From Croceibacterium_B sp963811255 (GTDB lineage: Bacteria > Pseudomonadota > Alphaproteobacteria > Sphingomonadales > Sphingomonadaceae), in NCBI GenBank assembly GCA_963811255.1, contig CAWEQI010000003.1, forward strand, positions 868,001 through 932,000: a stretch of 64,000 nucleotides of DNA. Reading direction: 5' to 3'. The notes beneath the pieces were generated by a model, which was given only the letters and a program-made list of their open reading frames with translations, was not told the DNA's origin and did no database searches. Position 1 is the stretch's first letter. The number at the start of each line of letters is the position of its first letter. The translations under genes and the position numbers were made by a program. Of the stretch, positions 36,101 through 44,326 are shown piece after piece.

Positions 36101-37674
36101 CCTGGCTTACCGATACGCTGCTCTACACCGGACTGCTGATCGCGCTGGTGCTGCTCGTCCGGCGACCGGTCTCGCGCTATTTCGGGCCCAGGCTGGCCTA
36201 TGCGCTGTGGGCCTTGCCCGCGCTCCGCTTGCTGTTGCCGCCGATCGAGTTGCCGGCCAGCCTCGGACCCCACCAAGTGCAAGTGAGCGACCCGGCGCTG
36301 CTCGCGCTGGCGATGGCGGCCGACGCCACGACGCCGCCCGCATCGGCGCCGACACCGCTGTGGGAACGACCCGAACCATGGCTCACGCTCTGGCTCGGCG
36401 CGGCGGCGCTGTTCCTCGCCTGGCGTATGGCGAACTATTACCGCATGCGCCGCGACTTGCTGGCCGAGGCGCGCCCGGTTGGCGAAGTTGGTTCAATCCG
36501 GCTCGTCGAGACCCCCGCGGTAAGCTCGCCGGTGGCGTTCGGCGTGCGCGATAAGGTCGTCGCCCTGCCGCCCAGGTTCATGGCGATGGAGGACCGCGCG
36601 GCCCGCGATCTCGCCATCGCTCACGAGTTGGCGCACCACCGCGGGCACGACATCCTCGCCAACTTCGCCGCCCAGCCGCTGCTCGCGCTGCACTGGTTCG
36701 ATCCCGTGGCCTGGCTAGGCTGGAAAGCGATGCGCCGCGACCAGGAGGCCGCCTGCGATGCCCGCGTGCTCGAAGGGCGTGGGCGCGAGGAGCGCGCTGC
36801 CTATGCCGGGCTCATCGCCGGATTCGCCGCGGGTCCCGCACTCGCGCTCGCCCCGCCGATGGCCTGCCCGATTATCGGTGAGAAATCGATCATCCACCGC
36901 CTGAGGAGCCTCGCCATGTCGGACATTTCGCCCCGCCGCCGCATGTTCGGCCGGCTGCTTCTCGCCGGCACTGCTCTGGCGCTGCCGCTGACCGCCACGG
37001 TCAGTTATGCCGCCGCGCCGGACAGCGAGGTGCAGCCTGTCGAGCTGCCGCAATCGGACGCGCCGCCCGCACCCCCGCTTGGGCCAACGTCTCCGGCCGC
37101 GGCCGATGCTCCGCCAGCGCCCGATGCGCCCATCGAACACCGTCAGCGCAAGGTCATCGTCGAACGCGACCGTCATGGCGCAGTCGCCAGCGATCCGAGC
37201 GGCCAGCGGCACCGGTTCGTCATCGAGACCGATGGGCCGCTCACCGCCGAGCAGCAGAAACGTTTCGAAAGGACGCGCAAGGAATTCGAGACAAACGTCG
37301 CGGACTGGCGGAAAATGGCGCAGGAGCAGGCGAAAATGGCCCTCGCCATGGCCGATGTGCGCGAGCACATGCCCGACATCTCGACCGATTGCGGCAAGGC
37401 GAAGGGCCAGGTCTCGCGCTCGTGGACCGACGACAAGGGCCGGCAGCATATCGCCATCTGCGAGCGGATCATCCGCGACCAGGCGCGTATGGCGCAGGAC
37501 CAGGCGCAGATCGCCCAACTCCACGCGCAAATGGCCCAGCGCCGGGCTCAGGTCGGCCTGCGGCAGGCGCGCGAGGCGATCGCGAGCAACGAAGGCATGA
37601 GCGATTCGGTCAAACGCGAAGTCCTTGCCGATCTGGACAAGGAAATCGCGCGGCTCGACGCAAACAAGGACTGA
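36097..37674 (+). CDS. blaR1: BlaR1/MecR1-type M56 membrane metallopeptidase
   Basis: A 525-residue antirepressor/sensor. Hydrophobic segments lie at about 5-22, 30-48, 92-110 and 288-310. The zinc protease motif is HELAHH (HExxH), with the third ligand region DQEAACDARVL. After the last TM comes a Pro/Ala-rich linker and a periplasmic Met/Gln/Ala-rich helical domain (KMAQEQAKMALAMADVREHM, IAQLHAQMAQRRAQ) with two Cys around 430 and 455. There is no penicillin-binding SxxK sensor domain as in staphylococcal BlaR1, so the signal is unlikely to be sensed the same way. Confidence 0.87.
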   Translation: MTWLTDTLLYTGLLIALVLLVRRPVSRYFGPRLAYALWALPALRLLLPPIELPASLGPHQVQVSDPALLALAMAADATTPPASAPTPLWERPEPWLTLWLGAAALFLAWRMANYYRMRRDLLAEARPVGEVGSIRLVETPAVSSPVAFGVRDKVVALPPRFMAMEDRAARDLAIAHELAHHRGHDILANFAAQPLLALHWFDPVAWLGWKAMRRDQEAACDARVLEGRGREERAAYAGLIAGFAAGPALALAPPMACPIIGEKSIIHRLRSLAMSDISPRRRMFGRLLLAGTALALPLTATVSYAAAPDSEVQPVELPQSDAPPAPPLGPTSPAAADAPPAPDAPIEHRQRKVIVERDRHGAVASDPSGQRHRFVIETDGPLTAEQQKRFERTRKEFETNVADWRKMAQEQAKMALAMADVREHMPDISTDCGKAKGQVSRSWTDDKGRQHIAICERIIRDQARMAQDQAQIAQLHAQMAQRRAQVGLRQAREAIASNEGMSDSVKREVLADLDKEIARLDANKD

Positions 37675-37734
37675 CGCGGCAGCCTGGCGCCGTCCGATTG
37701 TGCACCTGCGAAACAAACGCTGGACCTGAGCCTC

Positions 37735-37759
37735 CGTTCGCGCTTTCCTGACGCGAACG
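37735..37759. repeat. 8-bp perfect inverted repeat upstream of bdhA
   Basis: CGTTCGCG (37735-37742) and CGCGAACG (37752-37759) flank a 9-base spacer, 22 bp before the bdhA ATG. No T-run follows, so it looks more like an operator or a mRNA-leader hairpin than a terminator. Confidence 0.45.
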
Positions 37760-37781
37760 CCCAACACGCAAGGAGGCTTGT

Positions 37782-38537
37782 ATGGTCCTGACCGGCAAAC
37801 GCGCGCTGGTCACCGGCTCGACCTCGGGCATCGGCCTCGCCATCGCGCGCGCGCTAAGCGACGAAGGCGCCGAGGTGGTGCTCAACGGCTTCGGCGATCC
37901 GACCGCCATCGAGGAGCTGTGCGAAGCGCTCGGCGCGATCCACATAGGCGCCGATCTAACCACCCGCGAGGGCGTCGAGGCGCTGATGGCCGGCGCCGGC
38001 CCGGTCGATATTCTGGTCAACAACGCTGGCATGCAGCACGTCGCCCCGGTCGAGGAGTTCCCGCCGGAGAAGTGGGACGCGATCATCGCGCTCAATCTGT
38101 CGGCCGCGTTCCACACGGCGCGCCTCGCCGTGCCGCACATGAAGGCGAGGTGCTGGGGTCGGATCATCGCCACCGCCAGCGCCCATTCGCTCGCCGCGAG
38201 CCCGTTCAAGGCCGCTTACGTGGCCGCCAAGCACGGCATCGCCGGCCTGACCAAGGTCCTCGCGCTCGAGCTCGCCGAGTATGGCGCCACCGCCAACTGC
38301 ATCAGCCCTGGCTATGTGTGGACCCCGCTGGTCGAGGACCAGATCCCCGACACCATGGCCGCCCGCGGGATGACTCGCGATCAGGTGCTGAACGAAGTGC
38401 TGCTGGCCAAGCAGCCGACCAGGAAGTTCGTCCAGCCCGAGGAAGTCGCCGCACTCGCGGTGTTCCTGTGCCGTGACGAGGCACAGAACATTAACGGCGC
38501 AAACTACACGATCGATGGAGGATGGACGGCGGAGTAG
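37782..38537 (+). CDS. bdhA: 3-hydroxybutyrate dehydrogenase
   Basis: A 251-residue NAD-dependent SDR that converts D-3-hydroxybutyrate to acetoacetate in polyhydroxybutyrate/ketone-body metabolism. Diagnostic blocks are TGSTSGIGLAIARAL, NNAGMQHVAPVEEFP, ASAHSLAASPFKAAYVAAKH (catalytic Ser and YxxxK), and ISPGYVWTPLVEDQIPDTM with the conserved substrate-lid region. AAGGAGG lies 7 bases before the ATG. Confidence 0.92.
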   Translation: MVLTGKRALVTGSTSGIGLAIARALSDEGAEVVLNGFGDPTAIEELCEALGAIHIGADLTTREGVEALMAGAGPVDILVNNAGMQHVAPVEEFPPEKWDAIIALNLSAAFHTARLAVPHMKARCWGRIIATASAHSLAASPFKAAYVAAKHGIAGLTKVLALELAEYGATANCISPGYVWTPLVEDQIPDTMAARGMTRDQVLNEVLLAKQPTRKFVQPEEVAALAVFLCRDEAQNINGANYTIDGGWTAE

Positions 38538-38546
38538 CTCGACAAG

Positions 38547-39047
38547 GTGAGAACCACGCGAACGGTCCTGCGGATCGGCAAGGCGGATGGAACCGTTCGC
38601 GAGGTTCCGATGCGCTACAACGCCTCGCACCAGCGCGGGTACCGCTGCTTCGTCGGCCCTCTCGCCGACCTGCCGGTGCGGATCACCGAAAGTACGCCAC
38701 GCAGCTTCGAGGGCTGCACCCTGTTCGACGCGCTGGCCGAGTACCGCCGCTCCATTGAGCCGGAGGGTTGGCGGCTCCTCCATGCGGCTGCGCGCAGAGA
38801 CTGCTGGGCCCGGCCCGATGAGCCCTTCCCATATGTTGAACGGCTGACGAACGGCACCGAAGAGACCGAGCGCCTGGACGGCTTTCAAGATGCGGATTTC
38901 ACAATGGTCGCCAGCCTCGACGAACAGCGGGCGAACTTCGAGGAATGGCGGCGCAGCCTTCCAGCGATTTACCAACCGCGCGCACTCCGTAGGGCCCCCA
39001 CGAGCACGATCCGGCAAAAGTGGAATTCAGCTCTCTGGCGAAGTTAG
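38547..39047 (+). CDS. Hypothetical protein
   Basis: A 166-residue frame with GTG start 9 bp after bdhA. It begins with a beta-rich stretch (TVLRIGKADGTVREVPMRYN) and is Arg/Glu-rich overall, with no signal peptide or TM segment. The codon third-position bias is like the neighbouring genes at first but weaker in the last 40 codons. I do not recognise a family. A downstream ATG at 38610 is an alternative start. Treat as probable rather than proven coding. Confidence 0.5.
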   Translation: MRTTRTVLRIGKADGTVREVPMRYNASHQRGYRCFVGPLADLPVRITESTPRSFEGCTLFDALAEYRRSIEPEGWRLLHAAARRDCWARPDEPFPYVERLTNGTEETERLDGFQDADFTMVASLDEQRANFEEWRRSLPAIYQPRALRRAPTSTIRQKWNSALWRS

Positions 39048-39158
39048 CAGGCGGCTACCTGTTCAGATGCGACGGCGAGGATTCCGCGCCCCACTAGCGA
39101 TTGAAGCAAACCGCGTTTACATGGGCCGCCACGAATCGCTCCCGAGCAAAGGAACCGA

Positions 39159-40619
39159 GTGGCACGCATGGAAATCGAAACCGGCCTCACTTTCGACGAC
39201 GTCCTGCTGAGGCCGGCCGAGAGCGACATCGTTCCCTCGCAGGCGAGCACGAAGACGCGGCTGACGCGGGAGATCGGGCTCAACATCCCTATCATCTCCA
39301 GTGCGATGGATACCGTCACCGAGGCCGAGATGGCGATCGTCATGGCCCAGCTCGGCGGGATCGGGGTGCTGCACCGCAATCTCACCGTCGAGGAACAGTG
39401 CGACGCGGTGCGCCGGGTCAAGCGCTTCGAGAGCGGAATGGTCGTCAACCCGATCACCATCACTCCGGATTCGACCCTCGGCGCCGCGCAGGAGCTGATG
39501 ATCCGCCACAACATCAGCGGCATCCCGGTGACCGACGAGCGTGGCAAGCTGTGCGGCATTCTCACCAACCGCGACGTGCGCTTCGCCGACAACCCGCTGC
39601 AGCCGGTGCGCGAGCTGATGACGCACGAGAACCTCGCCACCGTGCGCGAAGGAGTCACTCAGGAGGAAGCGCGGAAGATCCTCCACCAACGGCGGATCGA
39701 AAAGCTGCTGGTGGTCGATGATGCCTATCACTGCGTCGGTCTGATCACCGTCAAGGACATCGAAAAAGCGGTGCTGTTCCCCGAAGCCACCAAGGACACG
39801 AGCGGGCGCCTGCGGGTCGCCGGGGCGACCACCGTCGGCGACAAGGGTTTCGAGCGGACCGAGGCGCTGATCGACGCCGAGTGCGACGTGATCGTGATCG
39901 ACACCGCGCACGGCCACAACGCCGATGTCGCGCGCGCGGTCGAGCGGGTCAAGCGGCTGTCGAACTCGGCACAGGTGATCGCCGGCAACGTCGCCACCGC
40001 CGAAGCAACTCGGGCGCTGATCGGCGCGGGCGCGGATGGCGTGAAGGTCGGCATCGGTCCGGGTTCGATCTGCACCACGCGGATCGTCGCCGGGGTCGGC
40101 GTGCCGCAGCTGACCGCGATTATGGACGCCGCCGGCGCGGCGGGTGACGTGCCGATCATTGGAGATGGCGGCCTGAGGACTTCGGGCGATGCCGCCAAGG
40201 CGCTCGCCGCCGGGGCCTCGACGGTGATGATCGGGTCCTTGCTCGCCGGGACCGAGGAAGCGCCGGGCGAGACCTTCCTCTACCAGGGGCGCAGCTACAA
40301 GGCCTATCGCGGGATGGGCAGCGTGGGCGCGATGGCCCGCGGCAGCGCCGACCGCTATTTCCAGCAGGACATCCAGGACCAGATGAAGCTGGTGCCCGAG
40401 GGGATCGAGGGCCAGGTGCCGTACAAGGGCCCGGCGCGCGACGTGGTCCACCAGCTGGTCGGCGGGATCAAGGCGGCGATGGGCTATACCGGCAGCGCGA
40501 CGATCGAGGACCTGCGCACTCGCGCCGAGTTCATCCGCATCACCAACGCCGGCTTGTCCGAAAGCCACGTCCACGACGTCAGCATCACCCGCGAGGCGCC
40601 TAATTACCCGACGCGGTAA
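39159..40619 (+). CDS. guaB: Inosine-5'-monophosphate dehydrogenase
   Basis: A 486-residue enzyme making XMP from IMP, the committed step to guanine nucleotides. The TIM barrel begins TGLTFDDVLLRPAESDIVPS. A CBS pair is inserted at about 95-215. The active-site Cys loop is GIGPGSICTTRIVAGVG and the phosphate site is IGDGGLRTSGDAAKALAAGA. The flap ends RGMGSVGAMARGS. The GTG at 39159 is preferred because AAGGAA lies 6 bases upstream; ATG at 39168 is the alternative. Its TAA overlaps an inverted-repeat element. Confidence 0.96.
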   Translation: MARMEIETGLTFDDVLLRPAESDIVPSQASTKTRLTREIGLNIPIISSAMDTVTEAEMAIVMAQLGGIGVLHRNLTVEEQCDAVRRVKRFESGMVVNPITITPDSTLGAAQELMIRHNISGIPVTDERGKLCGILTNRDVRFADNPLQPVRELMTHENLATVREGVTQEEARKILHQRRIEKLLVVDDAYHCVGLITVKDIEKAVLFPEATKDTSGRLRVAGATTVGDKGFERTEALIDAECDVIVIDTAHGHNADVARAVERVKRLSNSAQVIAGNVATAEATRALIGAGADGVKVGIGPGSICTTRIVAGVGVPQLTAIMDAAGAAGDVPIIGDGGLRTSGDAAKALAAGASTVMIGSLLAGTEEAPGETFLYQGRSYKAYRGMGSVGAMARGSADRYFQQDIQDQMKLVPEGIEGQVPYKGPARDVVHQLVGGIKAAMGYTGSATIEDLRTRAEFIRITNAGLSESHVHDVSITREAPNYPTR

Positions 40620-40752
40620 TATCCTCCCCGGGACGGGGAGGGGGACCATCCGACGGGTGGTGGAGGGGACTCGCCGCAGGCGCTGGGCCTGGTGACGTTC
40701 CCTTCTGTCAGCCGCTGCGCGGGCGCCACTTCCCCGTGCCGGGGAGGATATT
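40618..40752. repeat. MITE-like element bounded by a perfect 14-bp inverted repeat
   Basis: AATATCCTCCCCGG (40618-40631) and its exact reverse complement (40739-40752) bound a 135-bp element that begins inside the guaB stop codon. Each end also folds locally (CCTCCCC with GGGGAGG at the left). The interior is GC-rich and not convincingly coding. It may double as the guaB terminator. No transposase is present, so any mobility would be in trans. Confidence 0.65.
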
Positions 40753-40962
40753 CACAAAACCATTTTCCTATTCGGCCCCGATCTGACAGGGCGGGGGCAT
40801 GCCCGAATGGTCGAACAAGGGAGCTCCGGGGAAGGCTGCGCATCCACGAAAGGTTACGGTGTTTCCGGTTACATGTTCGCCTAATACTCTGTCTTACATA
40901 GATAATCTGTTCGAATCCGAAAACCGCTTCACCCCCGGTTCGGTGTTCCACTCGGGGCCGTC
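40753..40962. other. Leader region upstream of rsmB, no gene seen
   Basis: About 210 bp that is less GC-rich than the surroundings. It holds the 15-mer AAAACCATTTTCCTA (40756-40770), which recurs at 47405-47419, and an AT-rich stretch near 40880-40910 (TTACATAGATAATCT) that could be a promoter -10 region. A 55-codon frame from 40799 ends on the rsmB ATG, but its third positions are not GC-biased, so I do not call it. Confidence 0.45.
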
Positions 40963-42141
40963 ATGACCCCCTCAGCCCGCGTCCAGTCCGCCATCGAGCT
41001 GCTCGACTCGATCATTCCCGCCACGCGGGAGAAGGGCCCGCCGGCCGACCGCATCCTCGCCGAATGGTTCCGCGGCCATCGCTTCGCCGGGTCCAAGGAC
41101 CGGCGGGCGATCCGCGAGCTTGTCTATGCCGCGATCCGCGCCTGCGGCCCGGTGCCGGCGAGCGGACGGGCGGCGATGCTGCGGCTGGCCGAGGAAGACC
41201 CTGCGCTGGCGGCGCTGTTCGACGGGTCGCAGTACGGGCCCGCGCCGATCGGACCCGACGAGCGCCCCGCGAAAGGCGGGACCGCGCCGGATTGGCTCGT
41301 CGACGCGCTGGCCGCTTCAGGCATTGCCAGAGAGGAAGCCGCCGCCCTGCTTGGCCGGGCGCCGCTGGATATCCGCGTGAATTCGCTGAAGGGCGATCGC
41401 GATTCGCTGTCGCTGCCCGAAACGGGCGAGCGGCTGTCAGCGCCGCAAGGCCTCCGCTTCGGCCCCGGAACGGCGGTCGAATCATGGCCGGCGTATCGCC
41501 AAGGGCTGATCGAAGTGCAGGATTGCGGCAGCCAGCTCGCCTGCGAAGCGGTCGCCGCGCGGCCCGGAGAAACCGCGATCGACTTGTGCGCCGGGGCCGG
41601 GGGTAAGACGCTGGCGCTGGCCGCCGCAATGGCGAACGACGGCACGCTGGTCGCCGCCGACACCGACCGCGCGCGGCTGGCGCGTCTCGCCCCCCGTGCC
41701 GAACGCGCCGGAGCGCAGCTCACTGAGATGGTGCTGCTCGATCCCGGGCGCGAGTTGGAGGGGCTGGAGCACTGGCGCGGCAAGGCCGATGCGGTGCTGG
41801 TCGATGCCCCCTGCTCGGGCACCGGGACCTGGCGGCGCAACCCCGAAGCCCGCTGGCGGCTCACGCCGGAAGACCTGGAGCGGTTCGCCGCGACCCAGGG
41901 CCGCCTGCTCGCTATCGCCGGCGAGCTGCTCCGCCCCGGCGGGCGCCTGGTCTATGTCGTGTGCTCGCTGCTCGATGCCGAGGGGCCGGACCGGATCGCC
42001 GCCTTTCTCGCCGCGCATCCGGGCTGGCGCGCCGATCCACCGGTGCTGCCGCTCGGAAGGCCGCGCGGAACCGGAATGCGCCTGACGCCGTTCCACGACG
42101 GCACGGACGGATTTTTCATCGCACGTCTAGGAAAGCCGTGA
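40963..42141 (+). CDS. rsmB: RsmB/NOP family rRNA cytosine-C5 methyltransferase
   Basis: A 392-residue SAM-dependent RNA methyltransferase. An N-terminal NusB-like helical domain (about 1-130) is followed by the Rossmann catalytic domain: motif I IDLCAGAGGKTLALAA, motif IV DAPCSGTGTWRRNPE with one catalytic Cys, and motif VI VYVVCSLLDAEG with the second. It probably methylates 16S rRNA (C967-type), though other NOP-type substrates cannot be excluded. The symbol is by best family fit. Confidence 0.85.
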   Translation: MTPSARVQSAIELLDSIIPATREKGPPADRILAEWFRGHRFAGSKDRRAIRELVYAAIRACGPVPASGRAAMLRLAEEDPALAALFDGSQYGPAPIGPDERPAKGGTAPDWLVDALAASGIAREEAAALLGRAPLDIRVNSLKGDRDSLSLPETGERLSAPQGLRFGPGTAVESWPAYRQGLIEVQDCGSQLACEAVAARPGETAIDLCAGAGGKTLALAAAMANDGTLVAADTDRARLARLAPRAERAGAQLTEMVLLDPGRELEGLEHWRGKADAVLVDAPCSGTGTWRRNPEARWRLTPEDLERFAATQGRLLAIAGELLRPGGRLVYVVCSLLDAEGPDRIAAFLAAHPGWRADPPVLPLGRPRGTGMRLTPFHDGTDGFFIARLGKP

Positions 42142-42218
42142 TAGCTTCCGTGCCAATGGCTGGCCCCGGACCCATCGCCCCAGGATCGAGCCGGCCAACC
42201 GCGCTCAAGGAGACCCTC

Positions 42219-42725
42219 ATGCGTTACGCCGCTCCAGCTCTGGCCCTTTCGCTCGCCGTGGCGCTCACCGCCAGCGTCGGCGTCGGCGCCGAGCGGCAGC
42301 CCGATCCGCGCGCCGCAGCGCTCGACGCGCAAGGCAAGAGCCAGCTCGCCGCCGGTCAGGTGCAAGGCGCCATCGACAGCTTCGAGGCCGCGCTGGCGGT
42401 CGATCCGGGCTTCACCGCGACCTATCTCGACCTCGGCGAGGCCGCCCGGCGCGAGGGCCTGCAAGGCAAGGCCATCCACTATTATCGCCTCGCGCTGCAG
42501 AACGACCCCAAGAACCTCGCCGCGATCTCGGGCGAGGGCCAGGCGCTGCTCGAAAAGGGCGCGATCGACAAGGCCAAACGCAACCTCGCCCAACTGCAGT
42601 CGCTGTGCGGCGGCCAATGCGCCGAAACCCAGCAGCTGGCCACGGCGATCGAGGCCGGGCCGCCCAAGCAGCCGGTGCTGACCGCCGAAGCCGTCAATCC
42701 CGATCCGGTGGTGACGCAAAACTAA
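42219..42725 (+). CDS. Exported TPR-repeat protein
   Basis: A 168-residue protein with a Sec signal (ALALSLAVALTASVGVGA) and two to three TPR units (AALDAQGKSQLAAGQVQGAI, then ATYLDLGEAARREGLQGKAI, then NDPKNLAAISGEGQALLEKG). Two cysteines in SLCGGQCAE may form a disulfide in the periplasm. AAGGAGA precedes the ATG at 42219. A protein-protein interaction role is likely. Its stop overlaps the convergent rppH stop. Confidence 0.8.
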   Translation: MRYAAPALALSLAVALTASVGVGAERQPDPRAAALDAQGKSQLAAGQVQGAIDSFEAALAVDPGFTATYLDLGEAARREGLQGKAIHYYRLALQNDPKNLAAISGEGQALLEKGAIDKAKRNLAQLQSLCGGQCAETQQLATAIEAGPPKQPVLTAEAVNPDPVVTQN

Positions 42726-43204
42726 ATCAGCGCGGCGAATCCCGCCACGATCGCCGCGTAGACATCGCGTTTGAACGGCACGATCAGTTCGGGCAGCAGT
42801 GCCGGCTCGACCCATTTCCACTCGCAGAACTCGGGCGGGTCGTGCGCGTCCAGGTCGATGTCGGCATCGCTGCCGGTGAACCGGGCGAGAAACCAGGTCT
42901 GCCGCTGGCCTACGAACTTGCCGCCCCACAGCTTGCCCTTGAGACTATCCGGCAGGTCGTAAAAAAGCTCCTCCGGCAGCCGCGACACCACCTCGACGAG
43001 CTCCGCCGTCGCTCCGGTCTCCTCCCACAGCTCGCGCAGCACCGCCTTGTCGGGGTCCTCGCCTAGGTCGACGCCGCCTTGCGGCATCTGCCAGAAATCG
43101 CCTTCCTTGTTGTCGATCCGCTTGCCGACGAACGCGCGGCCTTCGGCGTTGACCAGCATCACCCCGACGCACGGGCGGTAGTGCGACGGATCGCGACCGC
43201 TCAT
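42722..43204 (-). CDS. rppH: RNA pyrophosphohydrolase
   Basis: A 160-residue Nudix enzyme that removes pyrophosphate from 5' ends of mRNA to start decay. YRPCVGVMLVNAEGRAFVGK at the start, FWQMPQGGVDLGED and the Nudix helix LRELWEETGA are diagnostic of RppH/NudH. The start codon overlaps the stop of the upstream esterase (ATGA at 43204-43201), so the two are coupled. Confidence 0.92.
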   Translation of the reverse strand: MSGRDPSHYRPCVGVMLVNAEGRAFVGKRIDNKEGDFWQMPQGGVDLGEDPDKAVLRELWEETGATAELVEVVSRLPEELFYDLPDSLKGKLWGGKFVGQRQTWFLARFTGSDADIDLDAHDPPEFCEWKWVEPALLPELIVPFKRDVYAAIVAGFAALI

Positions 43205-44154
43205 CCGTGGCGCTCGAGCATCAGCTTCATCGCCGCGACGATGTCGGCGAGGTCCTTCTCGGTGCTCGGGATCGCCTTGCGCATGTTGACCCACCCGTGG
43301 ATCGAGCCGCGCATCTCGAGATAGATCACGTCGGTCCCCGCCTGGATCAGGTGCGCCGCGTAATTGCGTCCGGAATCCCGCAAGGGATCGAGCCCGGCGG
43401 TCATCAGCACCGTCGGCGGCGTGCCCTCGTGGCGGCCGAGGATCGGATAGGCGCGGCGGTCGTTCGGATCGGCGCGATAGGCCTGGTCGAAGAACTCCAT
43501 CGATTGCGCCGACAGGAAAAAGCCCTCGCCGAAATCGCGGTACGACTGGTGCTGCGCCAGCTCGTCGGCGAGCGGGTACAGCGGCACCTGCAGCAGCACC
43601 GGCACCATCGCCTCCTCTTCCGAAAGCGACTGGGTGACGACGATCGCCAGATTGCCACCGGCGCTGTCCCCGATGGGAACGAGGCCGCTGACCTTGATGC
43701 CCAGCTCGTGAGGACTCTTCGCCGCCCAGCGGGCCGCCGCCTCGCAATCCTCGGGCGCGGCGGGGAAGGGGTGCTCCGGCGCGAGGCGGTAATCGACCGC
43801 GAGCAGCGGCAGATCCATCCGCGCGGCGAGTTCGGTGCACAGCGAATGGTGTGAATCGAGATCGCCGACCACGAACCCGCCGCCGTGGAAAAATACCATC
43901 AGCGGGCAGGCCGCGCTGCGCTCGGCGCGGCTGTCGTAGAACCGCAGCGCGATGTCGCCGCCGGGGCCCGGGCAGGTGAGGTTGCGGATCACCGGCAGTC
44001 CGCGCGGCGGCAGGTCGATCACCGGCGCCATCGCCAGCATTCCCATGCGCGCTTCCTCGATCGTCTGTTCGTGCAGTTCGGGGCGCTCCGCCTCGGCGAG
44101 GAAATCGAGAAACCCGCGCACATCGTCGCGTACGAAATGGCCGGCGTCGTTCAT
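43201..44154 (-). CDS. Alpha/beta hydrolase, hormone-sensitive-lipase family
   Basis: A 317-residue cytoplasmic esterase. HSL-family motifs are FFHGGGFVVGD (oxyanion hole), VDYRLAPEHPFPAA, the nucleophile GDSAGGNLA, the acid in TAGLDPLRD and the His in GSIHGWVN. The start at 44154 is chosen because AAAGGAG lies just upstream. It is cotranscribed with rppH. The ester substrate is unknown; short-chain acyl esters are typical for the family. Confidence 0.88.
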   Translation of the reverse strand: MNDAGHFVRDDVRGFLDFLAEAERPELHEQTIEEARMGMLAMAPVIDLPPRGLPVIRNLTCPGPGGDIALRFYDSRAERSAACPLMVFFHGGGFVVGDLDSHHSLCTELAARMDLPLLAVDYRLAPEHPFPAAPEDCEAAARWAAKSPHELGIKVSGLVPIGDSAGGNLAIVVTQSLSEEEAMVPVLLQVPLYPLADELAQHQSYRDFGEGFFLSAQSMEFFDQAYRADPNDRRAYPILGRHEGTPPTVLMTAGLDPLRDSGRNYAAHLIQAGTDVIYLEMRGSIHGWVNMRKAIPSTEKDLADIVAAMKLMLERHG

Positions 44155-44326
44155 CCAGAGGGACTCCTTTCTGTGGGAAGTGGACCCTAGGGGCGTGCCC
44201 AAGCGTTTTCCACTCGGCAATTTAGTGGCACGACAGAAAAACTTGATTGCGGGCCGGGGTGGTGAATCCTAGGTCGCAACGCCATATTGGACACAAGGCG
44301 CGAAGAGGCGCATTCAGGACCTGCCC

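Noticed and set aside
40604..40951. Minus-strand 115-codon frame in the guaB-rsmB gap
   Set aside because: Its C-terminal half is just the translated repeat element; no evidence of coding.
40799..40966. 55-codon frame ending on the rsmB start (ATGA overlap) with a GGCGGGGG stretch before it
   Set aside because: Third positions are AT-rich compared with real genes here and the sequence looks like a leader; coupling could be chance.
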